DNA of 64,000 bases from Parietaria judaica (lineage: Eukaryota; Streptophyta; Magnoliopsida; Rosales; Urticaceae): NCBI GenBank assembly GCA_954871525.1, contig OX940864.1, positions 27,832,001 to 27,896,000 on the forward strand, in the 5' to 3' direction. Numbering within the stretch: the first letter of the stretch is position 1; each line of letters opens with the position of its first letter. The notes under the pieces are model-generated. The model did not search any database and was not told the origin of the DNA. It saw nothing but the letters and a program-made list of their open reading frames with translations. Below, piece after piece: positions 58,399 to 64,000 of this stretch. A program made the position numbers and the translations under genes.

Positions 58399-59204
58399 AG
58401 GGAGGTACCCCCCGAAACTACGCAGTGGCTTGATCCCAGTAAACATGGGTACGTAGGCAGCCCGACAAAGGCACAACCCCCAATCTTACACCTCTCCAAA
58501 ATGTCCAAGGTCGTCCGAGATATAATACTCCAAGCACCCAAAGATAACATCATCGTTGTCCCGGAGGGGTGGGAGCATAGACTTAGCAATCATGCTCTCA
58601 TCAACCACATCATTTTTTCAAAAAATCTCATCGTGCAACGATAATGGCGAAGTGCCCATTACACTTGAGGTACCCTGCAACATCTTGCCAAAGTGATAAG
58701 ACACTTTCCTCGAAAGGCAAAGCCCAGCGTCCCCAAGCTGAGATTCGATTTTGGTTTAGTACGAGTCCAACTCCCATCCGAGGAGAGCCGCTTAGAAAGA
58801 AAACATCTCGCTGAGAGACCAACTCGTTCAGTAACACGAGCCAACAAGCAACAAGGGCAGCAAATAGAGTCGAAACGTGCGAATCACAAGGGATATGAGG
58901 AGATAAAACGAAAACAACACAAGCCTAACTAAGAAAAGCTAGAATATTATTTATACCAAAGAGACAAACCCGAAAGAGGGACGAGTTGGACTACCAACTT
59001 CAAAAGTACACCTCAAAAAATCGAGGTTGGAATGCAAACATTACAAAAGAAAGCGCCCAGGTCGGACTCCCGACCAAAAAAGTTGATATGTTCTTAACAC
59101 AATAAACATGGGGCACCAACACCCCGAAAGAAACAAAGAAAAAAGAGGGTAGAACTAAACTTCTTCTTCTTCGGCTACCTCATCGCGGGCGACGTCTTCC
59201 CAGC
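58399..59204. other. Gypsy B spacer after integrase
   Basis: No recognised coding sequence. Separates integrase from the antisense gene, which reads toward it. Confidence 0.6.
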
Positions 59205-61748
59205 CTACTTCTTCCTCATCATCGACCCCGTCCTTGACAAGGTCACCTCCAACTCCTTCCTCCAGACCGCCACCGATCTCGGGGACCTTTTCCTCAACGA
59301 GGTTGATCTCGGAGGAGCCAATCGGGACGGTGTCTTCGGCAGGGGCATCATAAGCTGAGGAGGGAACGGAGACTGGGGAGGAGGCACCAAGCGCATGACA
59401 ACCTGGGAGATAAAACCCAACACGCTCAAACCTACAGCAATCCCGCCAACCACGAAAATCTTACAAAAACATCCGAGATAGCTCATACACTTACATCGAG
59501 AGATGTCGGAGGTCGCTTGCTTCTTCATCTGGGCCCCCAGCTTGGCAATCGTCTCATCTCGGCGCTCAATCCGCTTGTGGAACTATTCAGGGGCCTTCTT
59601 CACGGCAAGACGGGAAGCAGTGATCACCTCATTCTTCGCCTCCTGGAGCTCGGCCAAAGTAGCCAAAAGATGATCCCGAACCTTTTCAAGGTTATTCTTC
59701 AAGGTCTCTACCTGGGAGACATTAGCCCCGAGGCCAGACACCTCCTCGGAAAGGGCCCCCGCGCGCTGGCGCTCCTCGTGAAATTGGGTCTGCATTTTCA
59801 CCTAAATCTGCCTCAGATGCTCGATGGTTATGTTCGCCCGGAAGAGATCCGCTTCAGCCTTCTTGAGCTGCCCCCTGCATTCAAGCAGCTCTTTTTCTTT
59901 CTCGCTCAGGCTCGTCTCCATCTCTTTCAGACGACTCCCGGACCCCGAGGCAACCGCTTCAGCCAGCTCGACTTAAGCCCGGGTAGGTCTTTCTCGTACG
60001 CAAAAACCATTTCGTTCAAGTACGTTAAAAACCGGAAAAAAAAAGTTGTTCAAGCACACTAAATTGAGAGAAAGAACGAACTAAAAAGTTTGGGTTTACT
60101 TACCCGAACACAAGGCTGAGCCATACGCTCATAATCCTTCCCGTGGGCGAGCTCCATCACGTCTAAGGGGCGACCGAGGTGCGTCGAGCTGGCAATGTAC
60201 CTGGATGAGGCACGCGCTGAGTCAACGAGGAACTTCTCGGCTGAGAATCTAACAAAAACATGATGAACCCCCTCCTCGTTAGAAACGGAGCGGCTGCTTC
60301 TTCCTTTAGGCACCACCGGCGCCTTCCTCTTCTCATGAGAGCGCCTACGCGCCAATGGGTACCCCTTCGGGTTTGACCTGGTACGAGGCGCAGAACGCTC
60401 GGGCATCACCTTGCTCTTCTTCAAGGGCGCGGGAGGAACCTCGGCACGATCGATGGAGCGACCGTGTTTCTCAGCACGCGATGCGGAGGCCCCGGCGCCC
60501 TAGATAGCGCGACCTTCTCCTCATCCGCAACCTCAGCATATGGCTTGGCAGCATGCACCACCTCGTCTTCAGCCTTAACATGGCGGGCAGACTGCGCCTT
60601 CTGAGCCTTAGCCACGAGAGTCTCAAGCGAGGCATCCTCGGGGGTCTCATCGTTGGGAGAGGAGGGGAGCTCCACCACGGGAACGGAGGCGTCACCTCGA
60701 TGCTTTGGAGTGTCACTCGTGCCACTAGACGACTTCATAGACTTCTCGGGACCTGCACGACGCGAAGCTGTCACAACAAAAATCTATAAAAGGGTAAAGA
60801 GGTAAAACCACCTCGTAAAAATCCCCACATCTCATTTATAAAGCATACTCTGAACACTCAGGGGAACAACTGGGATCGATTGCCCTCTCACGCCTCGGAA
60901 ATCCGCCCAGTTGAGCCCGTCCTTAGGGATGAGCTTCTTCTTAATGGTGCGAAACCTCGAATCCACGTCGGGAGCAGCTGACCTACCTGGCAAATGAACA
61001 AGAAGGGAAAACGAGGTCAGTAAGAAATAAGCACACCTTGGAATCTGCGAGAACAGGTTAGAACAATAGCCTGAAGCCCACCACCGCTGGAATTCCACTC
61101 CGGCGACCTCGCCACCCCGGCTCGAGTGTCCCGGAACAAGAAGTACCTCTCCGTCCATCCACCTCTCACGTCCGGGGTACCGTGGAGAATTTTCTAGGCC
61201 CTACCATTGACGTAATACCTCCCACACGCTTTCCCGGAACCCTTGGGATGGTAGAAGCGAGCTAGGTCATCCCGAGTAAGCACCACCTTGTTCTCCCCAG
61301 CCAAGACACCCAGAGAAACCAGGTTGCAATAACCATTGGGAATAAGCTGGCCCAAAGCCAGGTCCAAGTGATGGAGATACTCCATGACAACCTTCGGAAC
61401 CGGTAACTTGATCCCGGCCTCCAAGATGGCGTCATACACGACTGTCCACCCTTTCTTCTCCTGGAATAGATGCTCTTTCCTCTCTGGAGCCTCAAGCTCG
61501 ATGAACTCATGGATATCGTACACGACACGAAGCTCCCTCAAGTAATCGGAAGAGTACAGAGGGAGGAGAGAAATCCAGTAGCCAGGGTTCTTTGGAAGAA
61601 GAAGACATTTTCGCGATAACGAAAAAACAGAATAGGAAGGAAAATGCAGAGAGAAAATGAGAATGAAGTAGGAAGAAAAGGGTTTATAAAAGGGTCTTAC
61701 CTCACCACAATCTCTCCTTCCTAAATCACGATATTCGAGAGCTACCAA
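59205..61748 (-). pseudogene. Antisense gene of Gypsy B (PF04195-like additional ORF)
   Basis: Opposite in strand to gag-pol. N-terminal part (61748-61194): NPGYWISLLPLYSSDYLREL, VPKVVMEYLHHLDLALGQLI, PNGYCNLVSLGVLAGENKVV and YYVNGRA, then TAG; the frame continues as KILHGTPDVRGGWTERYFLF to a likely GT donor near 61040. The next exon begins near 60987 after TTTGCCAG. This resembles the 'putative gypsy-type transposon' family (PF04195, Transposase_28), which lies antisense upstream of the 3' LTR in several Tat elements. 60774-60059 is Ser/Pro/Arg-rich with KKSKVMPERSAPRTRSNPKG. 59900-59583 is a coiled coil (EKEKELLECRGQLKKAEADL, ETLKNNLEKVRDHLLATLAE). The true start is uncertain, because ATG-Ser-rich sequence near 61605 is one frame off. 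Function unknown in the family. Confidence 0.75.
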
Positions 61749-62117
61749 ATGATGGCAATAACTACAGAGTTAATGGGGTTTAATAACCTCCATCGCGTCC
61801 GAAAGATTTGCTCAAGCTGGAATCCGAAGGGTTCCTGACCGTTGTCAAATCGCATACGCTAAGACAATGCACGGCTCACACGTGTCAAAGCCATGCACAA
61901 GGAAAAAACCCCAGTTCAACTAATTCAGTTACATCTCGATGGGATTATTTCCAAGCCTGCGAAATTTAAAATTTTGCCCACCAATCTTTGTTTCTTCCTA
62001 ATTCAAAATTCTAAAATAATATGAAATATTATCAAACGAATTGAGAAAATTCAAAGAAGTAAAAAAGGTTGACCATCAACGCGATAAAGTCCACCAAGTG
62101 ATACATACTTGATACAT

Positions 62118-62129
62118 TGGGGGGCTCAC
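62118..62129 (+). other. Polypurine tract of Gypsy B
   Basis: TTGGGGGGCTCAC directly before the 3' LTR start at 62130. Confidence 0.75.
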
Positions 62130-62805
62130 TGTCGATGTGGGACTTCATCCCCTCATCAACGACAATGAAATTGCCTCTCAGGGACAAAGACGACAATAAC
62201 GTGATCATGAAATTGGCATACGACATTAAGCTCAATTACCATCATAAAATGACACCTTCATCATACGACAACAAGGAGCCGAGCCTCCACGATGCACAAC
62301 GTGGGCTTCAGCCGAAGATGGCCCATTACATCAAGGAAGACCCATTCGAAGACCACACGCTTTATGGATCAGCCATCGAAGACCAGGCGTAATTCCCCCA
62401 TGCTGACCAACTCGAGTTGTTGCCACATCAGAGAAGACCTAGCACTACGGAATCACCTTTACGTGGCATCCAATCCAGGCTCGAGGCAAAAGGCTCAGTC
62501 ATATAGCCGTTGCATGGAATTAGGAATATATACGTTGTGTTCTGTATTATAAATAGATTGACGATGTAATAGCCAACAGACGGACTCTCTTTTAGATAAT
62601 TCTCTTCACAATTATACTATGTATTCACTTTGTTATCAAGAAATAATAATCATTTCATCTTTACTGTTCAATTTACTTGTTGTTCACTATCTTCGTTGTT
62701 CTCACTGAAGTGAATTCACTACGAATAATTGAGATCCACTATCTTTTACATTGTACTGAAGTGCTAGCACTTCGTGAAAGTTGGTCGTGATTATTCACAT
62801 CAACA
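62130..62805 (+). repeat. 3' LTR of Gypsy B
   Basis: 676 bp, TGTCGATGTGGG...CACATCAACA. The first dinucleotide pair is TG/CA as expected; the start differs from the 5' LTR (TGTTGACG) by two bases. Followed by the TSD ACTAT. Confidence 0.95.
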
Positions 62806-63275
62806 ACTATAAGGTGGCAGAGCCTCCTGTATATAGTAATTTGATATTACTTGAAGATAAATATTTGTTAGATGTAGATCACATCATTTTACTATAAGGT
62901 GGCAGAGCCTCCTTTGTATAATAAAACGGTGTTATACATAACAAAGTTAAATATTGTAAATCACATCATATTACTATAAGGTGGAAGAGCCTCCTTTGTA
63001 TATTAAAATGACATTATACATAACAGAATTAAATATTGTAAATCATATTACCATAAGGTGACAGAGCCTCCTATGTATGGTAAGATGATGTTATTCATTA
63101 AAAAATATATATATATATATATATGGTAGATCCTATCACATTACTATAAGGTGGTAGAGCCTCCTATATATTTTAATATGATGTTATACAATGATGATAA
63201 TAATTATAAAATTTTCAGTCCACAGTTTAATATATCGTGTTCTGAACTTACCGTAGAGTGATCGTGCTGATAACG
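62806..63275 (-). repeat. Copia B leader, distal part, with tandem repeats
   Basis: Five units of about 77-92 bp, each opening (T)ACTATAAGGTGGCAGAGCC followed by TCC, at 62806, 62892, 62974, 63051 and 63143. A TA run lies at about 63104-63124. In element sense each unit contains GGAGGCTCTGCCACCTTATA. The Gypsy B target site ACTAT is the first five bases of the first unit. Untranslated leader with no coding content. Confidence 0.9.
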
Positions 63276-63570
63276 TATTGTAAAATCACTAACTTTGCAC
63301 CTTGATTTTAAGTGGTAAGAAATTTGGTGATGGGTGTATGGTATAATGGATGAGTATGAAATATTATTTATGGAAGAGAGAATGGAGATGATTTAGAGTA
63401 AGATAAGGATGAGATAATAGGTTATAGTTTGTAACGAGAGGTTGATTTTATTCATCCACTTAGGGGGTATTTATAGAAAAATGGGAGCATACAATTGTTG
63501 ACTAATATACATTATGTATAGTAAAAACAACTAATTGGTACTTATGAGCATTACATAGTTATCCATAACA
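63276..63570 (-). repeat. 5' LTR of Copia B
   Basis: 295 bp, same ends and order as 46298-46593. The promoter core in sense CTATAAATACCCCC is near 63464-63477. The inner end reads ACAATA where the partner reads ACAACA. Confidence 0.92.
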
Positions 63571-63575
63571 AATAT

Positions 63576-64000
63576 TATATTGTAGTTTCGTAATTCTTCG
63601 TATCATTATAATATGATCATTAACTGTAATTTAAATAAATTATCCTTCTCATAAACTTGTTAGAGCTAGTAATCATAATTAATGGTATATAAATAGTAAT
63701 GACAGTGTAGGCATTTCTTTAATAAGATAACAAAGCAGTCAATTTTATTTTAAATACAAAAATTTGGCCTTTATTATGATTTTCGTCCAAAACATGAATG
63801 TCATTTATTAAATCTCAACTAAAATATGATTTATTTATTTATCTATTTATTTATTTATGGCCGGAACAACTATCTCTCATTGCTTGCTTGCCTTATGTCA
63901 TAAGCAAAACCAGGATTTGGAGAGAAGGGACTCAAAACTTATAACGTAGTTTATACAAAAGTTGTGGGGGCTTAACGTGAGCTTGGGTAATAGGGTTTAA
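63576..64000. other. AT-rich flank, no gene seen
   Basis: Contains a short (TTTA)n-like run at about 63828-63857. Nothing else recognised. Confidence 0.6.

Larger units (their letters stand above)
51905..62805 (+). mobile_element. Ty3/gypsy retrotransposon, Tat-like, full length (Gypsy B)
   Basis: 10.9 kb with LTRs at 51905-52600 and 62130-62805 and an exact TSD ACTAT (51900-51904 and 62806-62810). Plus-strand order: 5' LTR, PBS, gag, protease, RT, RNase H, archaeal-type RNase H, integrase, a 3.7-kb 3' region with an antisense gene, PPT, 3' LTR. The second RNase H and the extra gene place it in the Tat lineage. Every frame is damaged, with many of the stops being TAG or TAA. It inserted in the leader of Copia B and is therefore younger. 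Confidence 0.95.
46298..63570 (-). mobile_element. Ty1/copia retrotransposon, complete in outline, nested (Copia B)
   Basis: LTRs at 46298-46593 (3') and 63276-63570 (5') bound the element, and an exact TSD AATAT flanks it (46293-46297 and 63571-63575). The coding order on the minus strand is gag, protease, integrase, RT, RNase H. Gypsy B (51905-62805) sits in its 5' leader; without it and one TSD copy the element is about 6.4 kb. Next to the 5' LTR the sense strand reads CGTTATCAGCACGATC, a PBS type seen in several plant copia families that are thought to prime from an internal tRNA position. The PPT before the 3' LTR is degenerate. All reading frames carry stops or shifts. Confidence 0.93.

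Noticed and set aside
59517..60062. 181-codon plus frame after Gypsy B integrase
   Set aside because: The minus strand here gives a clear coiled coil continuing the antisense gene; the plus frame is Leu-rich without motifs.

Overview
The window looks like repeat-rich intergenic DNA from a flowering plant, probably a eudicot. It is AT-rich, has spliced ORFs with GT-AG boundaries, and carries plant-type Ty1/copia, Ty3/gypsy (Tat-like), hAT and Mutator-like elements. I found no convincing host gene, no tRNA or rRNA gene and no CRISPR array. Almost every coding stretch is a transposon gene, and nearly all are broken. The species cannot be fixed from the sequence alone.

Layout. 1-3039 is AT-rich with a possible SINE near 2780-2970. 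3040-3385 is a fragment of a long-LTR family seen again at 6097-8365, 26434-28925 and 41126-44547. 3386-15037 is a decayed copia element on the minus strand (Copia A). It was split twice, by a long-LTR piece with its PBS (6097-8365) and by a 4.96-kb hAT transposon (9896-14857) inserted in its LTR. 15268-16197 is a non-autonomous hAT element and 16498-16791 a solo copia LTR. 17879-23202 is Gypsy A (minus, TSD AGCGT). It has a large internal deletion but keeps an intact 676-codon frame for RNase H and integrase.

24637-38151 is a 13.5-kb Mutator-like element with a perfect 9-bp TSD (TAATATGTG). It carries a mudrA-type transposase on the minus strand and a DUF1985/Ulp1-protease-like gene on the plus strand, the arrangement known from KI/Kaonashi-type MULEs. 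A long-LTR copy (26434-28925) sits inside it. 38161-41120 is AT-rich with a hAT terminus. 41126-44547 is a long solo LTR (TSD ATAAC) that was itself hit by a gypsy solo LTR (41183-41873, TSD GAACC). 45365-45829 is a small palindromic element with a near-perfect 9-bp TSD.

46298-63570 is Copia B (minus, TSD AATAT). A 10.9-kb Tat-like Gypsy B (51905-62805, plus, TSD ACTAT) is inserted in its 5' leader. Gypsy B carries an additional antisense gene between integrase and its 3' LTR. 63576-64000 shows nothing recognisable.

How the parts relate: these are independent mobile elements stacked by nested insertion, and exact target-site duplications allow the order of events to be read. Most enzymes are dead from stop codons, frameshifts or substitutions at catalytic positions. 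The most interesting items are the Ulp1-carrying MULE with its recurring TACCGCTA/TAGCGGTA motif and the antisense gene in Gypsy B.
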